From: Turnera subulata
Lineage: Eukaryota > Streptophyta > Magnoliopsida > Malpighiales > Passifloraceae
Length of the DNA stretch: 64,000 nt
Reading direction: 5' to 3'
Assembly (NCBI GenBank): GCA_028386065.3
Contig: JAKUCV010000426.1
Coordinates: 65,816 to 129,815, forward strand
Translations under genes and position numbers: made by a program
Shown: one piece after another, positions 12,317-24,470 of the stretch
How the letters are laid out: each line of letters starts with the position of its first letter
How positions within the stretch are numbered: position 1 is the stretch's first letter
Notes under the pieces: model-generated
Told to the model about the DNA's origin: nothing
Seen by the model: the letters and a program-made list of their open reading frames with translations, nothing else
The model's database searches: none

Positions 12317-15300
12317 ATGTCACTCCGGGTGCTAAACCCTAACGCCGAAGTGCTCAACAAATCGGCGGCGCTTCACATGAACATCAATGCCGCCAAGGGC
12401 TTGCAAGACGTCCTCAAATCCAACCTCGGCCCCAAAGGAACCATCAAGATGTACAACACTAACTTAAAAAAAGCTCTCTTCGCGCCACCTTCTCCGATTT
12501 AAATTTTTTTTTGAATTTTATCTGTGCAGGCTTGTTGGTGGGGCGGGAGATATCAAGCTCACTAAGGACGGAAACACTCTCTTGAAAGAAATGGTTAGTT
12601 AGTTAGTAAGATTTCTGATCCGTTTTGTTTTTCTTATTTTTATTAGCCGAGCTAGGGTTAGTAGTTTAGTGCGGTTATGGATTTATTTGTTTGATTTTGT
12701 TTAACTTTTTTTTTCTAGCAAATTCAAAACCCGACGGCGATCATGATTGCGAGGACGGCGGTTGCTCAGGATGATATTAGCGGAGATGGTACAACTTCTA
12801 CTGTCATATTCATTGGAGAGCTTATGAAGCAATCTGAACGCTACATTGACGAAGGTTAGGTCGCTGTGTTTTGTTTGAATGGTGTGTGAGCTGATAGTTC
12901 AGGAGGGATGAGGGTTTCGGTTTTAATTATTTTTTGGGTGACTTTTAGGGATGCATCCACGAGTTCTGGTGGATGGTTTTGAGGTCGCAAAAAGAGCTAC
13001 TCTTCAGTTTCTAGAGAAATTTAAGACTCCAGTGGTGATGGGCGACGAGCCTGACAAAGAGATTCTAAAAATGGTGGCAAGAACAACGCTGAGGACTAAG
13101 GTCCTGCTGCTGCTATTGTTTATGGTTTACATTTTTTACTTGTGTTTTCCTTAATTGGAAGTTGACACAGTTTTTTTTTTTTTGTCTTAACAGCTGTATG
13201 AAGCTTTAGCAGATCAACTAACTGACATCGTTGTTAATGGGGTGAGTTTGGCTCATGATGTTGAATTATACCAAAAGCTGATTAAAATCTTAAGTTATGA
13301 AGCTCCTGGGTTAACTGTATTTTGACCCACTGATAGGTGCTCTGCATCCGAAAACCTGAGGAAGCAATCGATCTATTCATGGTGGAGATTATGCACATGC
13401 GCCACAAATTTGATGTTGATACACGGCTGGTGAGTTTGTCTACAGCCACTTTGGATTTTTTTTTTTTTTTTTTCCATTTTGCTATGATGGCACACATCTG
13501 TATTAAGTTTTGCTTTTATTCTTGACTAGGGTGCTTTTTGTCCGTCTAGTTAATATATTGGGGAGATGGTTATGTATTTTAACTCTTTTCCTAATTTCGC
13601 TTCCATCCTTAATTGACTGCTGTTCTTCCCCAGGTAGAGGGCCTTGTCCTGGATCATGGTTCTAGACATCCTGATATGAAGCGGCGAGCTGAGAACTGTT
13701 ATATCATGACGTTGAATGTTTCTTTGGAATATGAGAAAAGGTAAGTCACTTTTCAAGTTGTGTTATCAGGATATTATGTTAATATGAAGTATATTACTCT
13801 ACATAGATTCAAATCTGAACTGCCTTCTGGTTCACCTGAAATAGTTTTGGGGTTATGAAACTAATGTTGCTACTCTTCAGTGAAATAAATGCAGGATTTT
13901 TCTACTCAAATGCAGAGCAGAGAGAAGCAATGGTTGCAGCAGAAAGGCGTTCAGTTGATGAAAAAGTTAGAAAGATAATTGAACTGAAGAATAAGGTTGG
14001 TAAACTTTACACATCTACAAGATTGTTCTGCCATTGTTTGTGACATAATATATTATTCTTGAACATTGATGGCGCTTGCTGAATGCAGGTTTGTGAAGGC
14101 ACAGACAACAATTTCGTTGTCATTAATCAGAAGGGTATTGACCCTCCATCCCTAGATCTTCTTGCAAGAGCAGGAGTAAGTAGTGACGTTCTATATTTCG
14201 TTGCTGAACAATATGCAGCTTAATTGACATTAATTTAAATTTCTGCAAGACTTTTTACTGCATTGTATCTGTTTACCCTCTGTGTCTCATATGTCATAAT
14301 TTGATTTCCTTTAGAGGGTGTGGCAGAAGATTTGGTTTCCTATATTTATGCAAAAATGATGGATGTGGGATGTGGAAGAGTAGATTTTCATTGTAACTTG
14401 TCTAGGGTTGAATTATCTCTAAACTTCATGTTTGGAAGTTGAATCTGTCCTGGAACCTTCCGACGCATGTTAGACAGTTGTTTCTACTCTTTATGCATAT
14501 GAATTAATGTTCCAACCCAGTAATGTGCTGGCATTGGTCTTTTGGTAGATAATTGCCCTCCGCAGAGCAAAGAGAAGAAATATGGAACGCTTGGTTCTGG
14601 CCTGTGGAGGAGAAGCTTTGAATTCTGTTGACAACCTAACTCCTGATTGCCTTGGTTGGGCTGGATTGGTTTATGAGCACATCCTTGGTGAAGAGAAGTA
14701 TACTTTTGTAGAAAATGTAAAACATCCCCACTCGTGTACTATTTTAATAAAAGGTACTACTGAAGTTATCTTCTCTCTCTTCTCTCTCTTTATCTCTCAT
14801 CGTCACATAGGAGTCTCTACTCTTGGGTCATCTTAGTTCTGTACTTGACTATTTGGCTATGCAGATGTTGGAGGGTTTTGATCATGTTCTACACTAACAG
14901 CTTATCCTTTCATATTTAATGTAATTCTTGCTGACATTTTCACTGCTGCAGGACCCAATGACCATACGATTGCCCAAATAAAAGATGCTGTTCGTGATGG
15001 GCTGAGGGCAGTAAAAAATACCATCGAAGATGAAGCTGTTGTACTAGTAAGTTCTTTGTGCAGAAGTTTATAGATTCATGTGCAAGCATGTTTGAAGGAA
15101 CACATTGATTTGCATGCAATAGAACCCATCATATTCATAGCTTGCTCGTTGCAGTTTTTTGGGCTAGGAAATTTTGCACCTAGTGGAGGTTTTCATTTTA
15201 GTTATACTTCTCACTTGCATGCTTTATTATTTGCTCATATAATCTAGCACAAAATCAAAGATCTTCATGTTGCTGTCATCACAGTTTACTCAAGGACTGT

Positions 15301-16754
15301 TGTTAGATCATTAGAACATAACTTCTGCAAGAGATGGTTGAGGTGTGGGTCTTGATTGCCAATTACTTTATGGAGATAGATAATGAAAGAAGATTGGAAT
15401 TTGTCTTCTAAACCCGAATAATTTCTAGTTGGTTGGAGTTTGGAGGCTTATTGTTTTGCTCCTTGGGGTTGGGTGAGTAGGGAAGAAGAACGGATGTTAG
15501 TACTTGTAGTTCATAAACCAGAATGAACAAGGGATCATAACAGAGGGAGAAAAGAGAAACCAGAATTGGCAATCAATTTCTCTTTTGGAATTAAAGCTAA
15601 TATTTCACATATATTTGAAATAGTCTGATGGAGCTTTAATTTGCATTTGGTGGAGGTTATTCCTGTTTGACAATGTGGCAAAAGCAAATGTACTTAGCCA
15701 AATTGGGAGTGTTAGTTGGTCTATATCTATTAACATCATTGCATGAGAAGGATGCATGTTATTTGGATATCTCTACTCTTTGAGATGGGTCTTTTATACT
15801 TTATTTGTTATGCATATGCTAAAAAGAGGTCCATGTATGTTCTGTTAAAAAAAATTGGAATGATGATATTAATTTTGTTGGTTATGTGTTCAGGGAGCTG
15901 GAGCTTTTGAATTGGCAGCCAGAAGATACCTAATTAATGAAGTAAAGAAAACTGTTAAAGGGGTATGACATTCCTGATTACTTATTTGTATTATCATTAG
16001 TAGGGTGTTTGTCTCTTAAGTTTTATGTGCTGCTTGCAAATTTGGAACAGCGAGCTCAACTGGGCGTTGAGGCTTTCGCGGATGCGCTTCTTGTGATTCC
16101 AAAGACACTGGCTGAGAACTCAGGGTTGGACACTCAAGATGAGATTGTTTCTCTCACGGTAACTATATTTTGAACTTCCTGTCATCAATGTTAAGAAAAA
16201 TAAAAATTGAAAAAGAAAGTAAACTGAAAATATTTCTTGCATGTGTAACAGGGAGAGCATGACAGGGGTACTGTTGTGGGTCTAAACATCCACACTGGTG
16301 GGGCTGTCGACCCTCACATGGAAGGCATATTTGACAACTACTCTGTTAAGCGCCAACTTATAAACTCAGGGTACCGACTCATTGCTTCTGATTTTAATTT
16401 TCTCTTTGGCATAGGACAAGAGATGTGAGAACCTTGGATTGAAGGGAGGCTCTGTGACAAGATTTTAATTTTCTTTTGTAACCAGTAAAAATGTTTAATC
16501 CAGTATGTCTATGGTCTAGTTTTCTTGTCCTTTTGAGTCTCTAATATTTGTCTTGGTCAGCCACTGCCATGCCATGATGTGTGTCCTTGTCAGAAATTAA
16601 AGTAGCCTTGTTCCTCTTCTTCCTTTGGATAACTGAGCATGTGTGCCTAAATTAACAGTGTTTTTGCTTATCATGCAGGCCAGTGATTGCATCTCAACTG
16701 CTGCTGGTTGATGAAGTGATACGTGCTGGGCGTAATATGAGGAAACCAACTTAA
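12317..16754 (+). CDS. CCT6: T-complex protein 1 subunit zeta (CCT6), 15 exons
   Basis: Encodes the zeta subunit of the cytosolic group II chaperonin CCT/TRiC, the ATP-driven double ring that folds actin, tubulin and other proteins. Exons: 12317-12450, 12530-12593, 12719-12854, 12949-13100, 13194-13241, 13337-13429, 13634-13740, 13881-13995, 14089-14175, 14549-14753, 14952-15046, 15894-15962, 16051-16158, 16252-16370, 16679-16754. They sum to 1608 bp, 535 residues, the normal family length. The start [12 protein letters not shown], the early LGPKGTIKM and the ATP-site block GDGTTSTV are visible, and the protein ends in RNMRKPT, as plant CCT6 does. Two of the 14 introns (14176-14548 and 15047-15893) are larger than the rest. 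All introns are GT-AG. The gene looks fully functional. Confidence 0.97.
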
Positions 16755-17608
16755 TCCTTCTGTGCATCAGCAATTTTTTCTTTGCCTCGTCAACATTTTC
16801 TTCAGCCGTTGGGTTTTGTAACAGTCTTTTTTGAGTGCTTAGATTTGTTGTAGAGCAGTGGTTCCTAAGGATTGCGTTAGAGGGAACCTAGGTTTCAAGT
16901 CACACCTGTGGAATTTTGATTGATATGCAGTTTTTTACTGTATTAGCGAGTCTTCTTCTGACTGTTGTACCTTAATGATTATTTTCCAACTTTACATCAC
17001 CATGTTTTAAGCCCCGGCACGAAACATGGAATTCTTTAGAGGCAAGGGTTGTTATGTGGCATTCTCAAGAGTTATGGGGTCGTGTCGAGTAATTTTATCC
17101 TTAGTTTTGATTTCATTGCATTGTACTTATCCACAGCCACTTCTAAATAAGTTAAGAAAATAAATAAATGTTAAATAACCAATAATACTTGGGGATAAGA
17201 AATTTTTTCTTAAAGTTTGAAGGTCCGTAAACAAATAAACTCGCGTAGGCCAGTAAGAGTTCCCGCATTGTTGAATTTAATAAACGTAAGAGGTATTTGA
17301 TAATTATAACTTGTAGATGACGATAAATGATCAATTAGGTGTCATAAACGTCTGAATTCTATACAGACGATAGTATTACCACCAAGAAGTCTATGAAACA
17401 TTTCAACTAACATTCAAAAATCCGACATTTGAGACCCAAGCAGATGATGAAACACTCCATAGGCACACGTTGATTTCAGAAAAATTGCAGATTCATATGG
17501 TTCAAATCCAAATGGAATGTGAATCCATCATCCAACAGACAGGACATTAACCACCCGTTATAATCACATCATGCTACTTTGGTGATTGGATATTCGGTGA
17601 AACTAAGT
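16755..17608. other. Convergent intergenic region between CCT6 and the CMC1-like gene
   Basis: It holds the two 3' untranslated regions facing each other: CCT6 from the left and the minus-strand CX9C gene from the right. It is AT-rich, and I see no further gene or repeat. Confidence 0.6.
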
Positions 17609-19887
17609 TTATACTCTGGCCAACCCCTTAGCTTCTTGTTCAAGCATGTACTCTTTCTTCATCTCTTCCAAGACGGCATCATTAGTGCTGGCAAAAAAAA
17701 AAAGGCCCAATCGTAAGAAACACGAACAGAGCTAAAGAGATCTCAACTTCAGGTTCAAGAGATTAGTAGATCTCAAACATATATCGTAAAGTAATGGATT
17801 ATTTATATTTTCCACAAGGACATTGTGGCTTAAATTAGTAAAAAGTCAGAAAGTTGGAACTAAATTCTCTACAACAAGGATCTATGCCTACACAATTCAA
17901 TCAGTCATATACTGGAATTGATTTACTGTTCTCACTTCACATGTATTCAGATGCATCTCATACACAATCAAGTTTCATGTGCTTATAGGATAAACATATA
18001 CAAAACCTAGCACCTTAAAGAAACTAAGCAAAAAGGTTGCCATGATATATATGCTTCAACTACAAATTTGTTCACTATTTTGCATCTACTAATTAATCCA
18101 ATACATTTGAATCCTCAGAACTTAAAGAACTTTGGCTCACCAGTTTTGAGAATTCTCAAGTACAAAAAGGAAGACAGCTCTTTGACCATTACAAAGCAGT
18201 TATCAAAGCAACAAAATCGGGATCTTCTAGCATTATGATGCAGTTCATGAGATCTCCATACCTCCAAGTCTACCAAAAAAATTAATAGGACCTGAAACAG
18301 GGTACCCAAGCAATCTATCCATATGATGCATCGTAACCCACATCACAAACTTTCAAGCAATTCCCAGTGCAAAAACCAACTACTCTTTATATCCTTAAGA
18401 AATCAAATGTGAACGCAAGGTAAGAATTATAGAACGGCCACCAGCAGGCATACTATTACTGTCACTATAAAACATGAAAAATATTTACCTGGACATATTC
18501 ATATCGAATCTAGAAGGTGATCTCTACAATTTGCCTGCATCAGTCTCTACTAGAAACTGAAATCCAGCATTTACTAGGTGAACAAAGAGCATCAAAAGTT
18601 TGGGGCATAAGTAGACGAGCTGTTCTGCCCTAAAGCATAATCTGATCCACACTATCTCATGTGCAGACCAACCCGTTGAGGATGACAACTTATGCAATCA
18701 GTTCGACAGCCTGAAAAGACCTTATGGAAGTCACTTTTGTCTTCCACTCGGGCAAAACCCATGACTATACCATTTAAGCCTTGGAACCTTCACCAGAAAG
18801 TTGTTAGGTGAATGGCATGACAATTTCTGAAGATGGTTTGGATAGATGATTAAATGCTAAGACTGATAACTAAATACATAACAGTCCGTTTCTGTGGATA
18901 ACCTCTAAGCATCAGTGTTGTGTTGTATACTTATATTATTCAATTACCAGACCATAATCTCAAATATTTCACATGCTGAAACAGATGTACAAATTTTTTA
19001 GTACTAACTAAATAACTAAGGGAAAGGAGAGACTTTCCGATTGCATAAATCTGCCATCCCCACACCCACGAGACAAAGAAAGCCATAAGCAGACAACTAT
19101 ACTTTGCTTCTATGTTTTGTAATCAATAATTCATCAAAATCAAATGCTAGATTAATCTTTTTGCTTCTACACAGAAAGTTCTCAATCAACAGAAATATCC
19201 TCGACCTGAAGAGGCACAAATCGAAGAAATTTTCAGATTCAAAGCTTAATTATAACCTCAAAAACTTGTCTGAAAAAAGTTCTCTCCATTCAATTCTACC
19301 CCATAACAAAATAAGCTTCATACCTTCTGTCCTAGCTTGCTAATCACAAACCAGGTCAACTATAACACTCAACAAAATACTTCTAGAAGAATGGAAATCA
19401 TAAAATCACTACCGCCGCAGCAAGAAAAAGCACAAACACACCCAAATGTAACCCAGTCAAATCACTAAAGTACGCATACACACACAGAGAGAGATGACAA
19501 CGCAAAAGCATAAACTTAGGCAAACGAATGATGATTATGTGCTAGTAAGATATATAGAGAGAGGGTTAATGAGCAAACTTACAACTGATGTAGGCAACTG
19601 TTCAATTCCTTAGCCTGCTTGCGACACTGCCATACAACGGAGAAGGTTCTTCCAGAGGCGCATTGCGCGTATTTCGAGGTGTATTGGTCGCATTCTTTCA
19701 GTGCCTTTGCCTTCATTTTGCTTCTCAAAGCTGAAAATCAAAAAATAAAATCAAAATTTTAATAAAAGAAGAAGGAGAAGAACGAAATGAGGGGTTTATT
19801 AGGGTTTAAGTCTTAAGGTCGGGGGGTTTTACCTTCTTCGACCTTCTTCTTCACGTGATTCTCACGTGCTTCCTGTACATAACCCAT
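17609..19887 (-). CDS. CMC1: CMC1-like twin CX9C mitochondrial protein, 3 exons
   Basis: Exons 19833-19887, 19583-19730 and 17609-17687 splice in phase to a 93-residue protein. It has two CX9C motifs, Cys32-Cys42 and Cys54-Cys64, separated by GRTFSVVWQ, followed by an acidic/basic helical tail. This is the pattern of the Cmc1 family of cytochrome c oxidase assembly factors. Those small proteins are imported into the mitochondrial intermembrane space by the Mia40 relay and act in copper delivery or COX1 assembly. No presequence is expected or seen. The exons are too short to stand out as open frames. The second intron (17688-19582, 1895 bp) is long for so small a gene and appears empty. The assignment is by motif and by the neighbour order shared with Arabidopsis (memory). 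Confidence 0.88.
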
Positions 19888-20883
19888 CTTTGGAAAGTTC
19901 CAAACCTCCAGTCCTTGCCCTCTACCACTACTACTGCACTAGGCTCGTCGTCTGTCGGTGACGATCTTGGGTTTTCAGTGAGAGGAGCTCGCTGGAGAGT
20001 GGAGCTTGGAGGTGGCCTCTCCGTCGGGAAAAATGGAGCAGATGGAGGAGGATTTTGCTTACTGGGCTGTGGTGCGGATCTGGGCTTACAACAGGGCTTT
20101 CGTGAGTCATCACACCCAAAATGTGTGAGTCTGGCCTACAAAATTGAGGAGTAAATCCAAACTTTTTCAAACAGAAAAAGAAAATAAACATAAAGGCAGG
20201 ACATCGTGAATAATAAAATAATCACATCCGACACCGTATCACCAAGATGAGAGGTGCGCGCAAGCTGTCACCGGGAAGCAGGTTTTAACTAGTGAAGAGA
20301 GTAAATAAAAGGGGAAAAACAAAGAGAAAATTTGTCACAAGATGAACCATAGACTATCTAAAACATTTTAATGCAAGTCTGTCCAACGTTTTGTTTTTGG
20401 GTTGGCTTCATGATAAATTCAATCCATCAACATACCCATGTCAATAATCGATTGATGATGTATTCAATCAAATCAATAATTGCGGGATAGAATTGTACCG
20501 GAAGAACTAGGAGATGGAATCTGAATAGAATTCCTCCCATGAGGACCACTTGCATTGTTCATAAACGTAAAAGGTGGAAAAGCTGAATGATGGGCTGGAA
20601 AGTTGAATTCAGTAGAGCTTTGTTTTTTTTTTTTTTGAATGGGCTTGTTGTTCGTTCTTCTCTTGTTCCTGTTTCGCTACGGTATCGATCGGAAATCTGT
20701 GCAGAAAAAAAATTATAATTTAGGTGATTTCCAGTAATATTTTTTGGTTACTTTTTTTCTTGGGAATGATTTTTTGTTCACTTAATCGGGCTGATTTAAT
20801 ATTTTAAAATATAATCATTGGATATTATTAGAAGGCCTTAAATTCAACCAACTAGAAATACTGCTTACTTCCACACCACAATC
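19888..20883. other. Intergenic: CMC1-like promoter side and LINE left flank
   Basis: The first ~250 bp are GC-richer and form the upstream region of the CMC1-like gene, with long but meaningless open frames on both strands. The rest is AT-rich with no recognised feature up to the LINE. Confidence 0.45.
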
Positions 20884-23652
20884 ATTATCCGAAAAAAGAG
20901 GAATAGGGTGGAAGCTTTGAGAGATGACTCACGAACATGGCGTACAGAGGAGGTAGAATTGAGATCCCTAGCCGCTGATTATTTTCAAAAATTATTCACC
21001 GAAGAGCATGCAGGGAACTCTATTTTTCCATTCCCTAACTTATTCCCTGTCATTGACGCCAACTGCTTTGCTGCCATAAATACCCCTATGGAGGATGCTG
21101 AGATTAAGGAGGGGTTGATGCAAATGGGACCATTAAAAGCACCTGGGCCGGACGGGTTACATGCAATATTTTTCCAATCCCAATGGGAGGTTGTAGGCCC
21201 AAGTCTGATCCGATTTATTAGAGATGTTTTTAAAAAGGGATGGTGGGATGACAAACTGAATCAAACTCTCATAGTACTACTGCCGAAAATTGCCAAACCC
21301 GAAAGAATTACACAATTTCGCCCAATAGGGCTGTGTAATGTTATTTACAAGCTAGTCACTAAATTAATTGTAAATCGCATCAAACCACTCCTGGTGGAGT
21401 TGGTCGCACCCGCGCAGTCTAGCTTTGTACCGGGGTGCCAAATAACGGACAACATCATCATTGCCCAAGAAGTGGTGTACATGATGCGCAGGAAGAAGGG
21501 GTTGTCTGGCATAATGGCAATTAAAATAGATCTTGAAAAAGCCTACGACCGGATCAAATGGAGCTTTATTAGAGAGACTCTAGGTGCTGTAGGCTTTCCA
21601 TCCCAACTAATTGATCTCATCATGAAGTGTGTTTCTACTTCATCCCTACAGGTCTGCTGGAATGGAGATGTATCCGACTCTTTTTCTCCCACACGTGGTA
21701 TCCGGCAAGGCGACCCTATCTCTCCATACTTATTTATTTTGTGTATGGAGAGGTTGGGTCACCTTATCAACCATGCGGTGGCACAAAAGACTTGGAAACC
21801 AATACAATTGAGCAGAGGAGGTCCAAAATTGAGTCATCTTTTTTTTGCTGATGACTTATTATTATTTGCAGAAGCATCTATTTCGCAGGCGGAAATTATA
21901 AGGGACTGCTTGGACAACTTTTGCATATTTTTCGGACAAAAAGTTAGCAAAGAAAAGTCCCGTGTTTGTTTCTCTGACAACACCCCCAGAGAGATGGCAA
22001 AGCGGATTAGCAAAGAATTCGGTTTCACCACAACTAAGGACTTGGGAAAACATTTGGGAGTCCCCCTCATGCACAAGCGGGTCACCAAATCTACCTTTTC
22101 ATACATTGTTGATCGGACACAACAAAAACTGAATGGATGGAAAGCAGACAGGTTATCTCTAGCTGGGAGAATCACACTTACCAAATCAGTTCTCTCGGCA
22201 ATTCCTGCCTATACCATGCAGACAACAAGGATTCCAAGGGCTATATGTGACAACCTAGACAGGTTGGCAAGACAATTCATTTGGGGCTCAAATGCCAATA
22301 TTAGGAAACTGCACTTAATCAATTGGGACACCCTATGCATGCCTAGAGAATGTGGTAGAATCGGTCTTCGGAAGATGAGAAGTGTGAACGACGCATTCAT
22401 CATGAAAGTACGGAAGTTGATCTCCGATCCTGACATACTTTGGGCGCAAGCGTTCCGCCATAAGTACATGAAGGATCAGCTACTGGCTCCCTCTGTTTTA
22501 AATGTAAAATGCGGTTCAAACTTGTGGTCGGTTGTCTCTAAAATCTGGCCATATTTTCGTGCACTGGTGGGCTGGAATATAGGGAATGGTGACCAGGCTA
22601 ATTTTTAGTTTGATGCATGGTTATATTCCGACAAAAGTCTAGCTGGCATGTCAGTGAATCCTCCAACAGGTAGAGAAGAAGATAAAGTGAGTGACCTGGT
22701 GTTGAATGGCAGGGATTGGGATTGGCAGATCCTCCAGCACATTCTCCGAGCGGAAATAAAGGAAAAAATCGGGACCACCCCCATCCCTAGGCCCGAGAGG
22801 GACCCCGATACTGCACGATGGACACCTGTTCGGTCCGGCTCCTTCTCGATCAAAACCGTTTATTCTGCCTTGGAAAGTAGTAACTGGGGAACAAAGGACA
22901 GTATTTGGACAGCTATTTGGAAATGGAATGGACCAGCCCGGGTATGTTCTTTTATGTGGCTACTTGCACATGAGAAATTGATGACCAACTGCATGCATTA
23001 CAAGCGTCAGATCTCGCACACAGATCTGTGTCCTAGAAGCAAGAATTTTCCAAAATCTTGCATTCATGTTGTAAGAGAATGTAAGTTTGCAAAAGACCTA
23101 TGGTTAGAATTAGACCCGACACTGCTTAACTCTCCTTTTTTCTATCTACCAATCAAGGATTGGCTACTACTGAATCTGCAGGGTGCTCATCCTGATCCTA
23201 GATGGAATTTAACCTTTGCTGTGGTCATTTGGAAATTATGGCAGTGGAGAAATGATATTGTGTTCAATGCAGACAAAATTTCTGATATGAATCCAACCCA
23301 TAGTATCAAGGCTGTGGTAAGAAGTTTCAGTGAGGCAATTTACATCCCAGCCTCTATGTTGCGTAATAGCCAAAAAGCCAAGCCTTTCAAGTGCAGGTGG
23401 TTGTGCCCGGCTAAGGGCATGTACAAGGTGAACATAGCATACTTTGGGGATTCTAACTGTGCTGTAGAGGGTATTTGCAGAGATGATAAGGGCGAATGGA
23501 TTGCAGGCTTTGTCTTCAGAGGGACCGAAATGGTACTGCCATGGATGAACTAACAGCCATATACCAAGGCCTTTGTTTTGCAAGAAGGTTGGACAGACAT
23601 CCAATTGTATTGGAATGTGACAACATAAGGAAATTACCTTATGGGCTCAAAC

Positions 23653-23891
23653 AAGACCCCCTGGGTCCAAACTAGCTATAAGACCTCTCGGGTCCAAGCT
23701 AGCTACAAGACCCCCCGGGTCTAAGCTAGCTATAAGACCCCCTGGGTCCAATATAGCAGTAAGACCCCCTGGGTCCAATACAGCAAGCAAGACCTCTTGG
23801 GTCCAATATAGCAGTAAGACCCCCTGGGTCCAATACAGCAATAAGACCCCCTGGGTCCAAGCTAGCAATAAGACCCCCTGGGTCCAGGTTC
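23653..23891. repeat. Nine ~27-bp tandem units with a GACCC-N3-GGGTC palindrome
   Basis: The unit is AAGACCCCCTGGGTCCAANN followed by AGC-containing variable bases; one unit is 28 bp. Each unit carries an imperfect palindrome GACCC-N3-GGGTC. Nine units lie head to tail, with most changes at the 3' part (CTAGCTAT, TATAGCAGT, TACAGCAAT). Because 27 is a multiple of three, long open frames appear on the minus strand with an LDPGGL-type repeat; these are artefacts. The array sits directly upstream of the TATA box, where a U3 enhancer array would be. Confidence 0.85.
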
Positions 23892-23907
23892 ACAACCTCC
23901 TTACTCC

Positions 23908-23915
23908 TATAAATA
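23908..23915 (+). promoter_or_regulatory. TATA box within the insertion
   Basis: TATAAATA follows the minisatellite by about 17 bp and precedes a pyrimidine-rich stretch. This is the order U3 array, TATA, R/U5 expected of an LTR promoter on the plus strand. Confidence 0.5.
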
Positions 23916-24470
23916 CACACCAGCTAGCCATAGCAAAGGTACGCAAAACATAATCTACAATTCTTCTCTCTCTTCCTCTTGAGAGCAAAAGAGCCAAGTT
24001 CTAACTTAGGCATCGGAGTACCTCCCCGGGGGTCACAAACCCTGGACACCCCCGGTGTCCCTTTTTCCTTTTTCTCTCTTGTCTTGCAGGCATCACACCT
24101 TCACAACCTTGCCACGTGAAGGCATCATTCACCAGGTAAATTTCCCAATTTATCAGAATGTAATGCTGCTGCAACTATTGAAAGGATAGTGGAAAATGAG
24201 GCTTGGGACGAGGATAGTGCTATGTTGCTCAGTGCAATCCGGACAGTGAAAGATGTCTCTAATCCTATTCCTTTGTATTTTGTGAATTCTGAGGCTAACG
24301 TTGCAGCCCACACATTAGCCAGATTAGCTCCCTCTTTTTGTCAAGGACTATCCTGTTTTGATGACCCCAGTGCAATTAGCAGCCTCTTCTTGGAAGACAG
24401 GGGAGCACTTGGGTTAAATCCCAGCTCGATTCATTTGTATTTTGACTTACTATATACGTAATGCATACTA

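Larger units (their letters stand above)
23636..24137 (+). mobile_element. 502-bp solo-LTR-like insertion inside the LINE, TSD AAATT
   Basis: AAATT occurs at 23631-23635 and again at 24138-24142. Taking out one copy plus the 502 bp between them rejoins the LINE RNase H frame without a shift, so the edges are well fixed. The insertion begins ACCTTATGGG and ends TTCACCAGGT, so its ends are ACCT...AGGT, not the usual TG...CA. Inside are a palindromic 27-bp minisatellite, a TATA box (23908-23915) and then a U5-like segment including TAGGCATCGGAG (near 24010), a signature of plant Ty3/gypsy LTRs as I remember them. A solo LTR with unusual termini is the best guess; another type of element is possible. 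Confidence 0.65.
20884..24470 (+). mobile_element. L1-type LINE (ORF2 pseudogene), 5'-truncated and broken
   Basis: The frame runs 20890-22608 and continues in the same frame after one TAG stop (22606-22608) to 23553. A reverse-transcriptase domain is clear: the PGPDGLHA block, FRPIGLCNVIYK, AIKIDLEKAYD, GIRQGDPISPYLF and the FADD catalytic box near 21846-21857. A zf-RVT-type Cys/His region follows (about 22910-23110). The C-terminal RNase H part is damaged: the usual first catalytic TDG is replaced by IAYFGDS, and a frameshift near 23550 closes the frame. After a 502-bp insertion (23636-24137) the RNase H coding sequence resumes until about 24460. The endonuclease half is missing. No flanking target duplication was found. 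It is not functional. Confidence 0.9.

Noticed and set aside
19855..20154. 99-residue plus-strand open frame
   Set aside because: Antisense to exon 1 and promoter of the CMC1-like gene; Gly-rich and without support.
23653..23891. CRISPR-like array
   Set aside because: The units abut without unique spacers, and the genome is a plant.
23647..23920. Minus-strand open frames with repeated LDPGGL
   Set aside because: Product of the 27-bp tandem array, whose length is a multiple of three; no start context or family.
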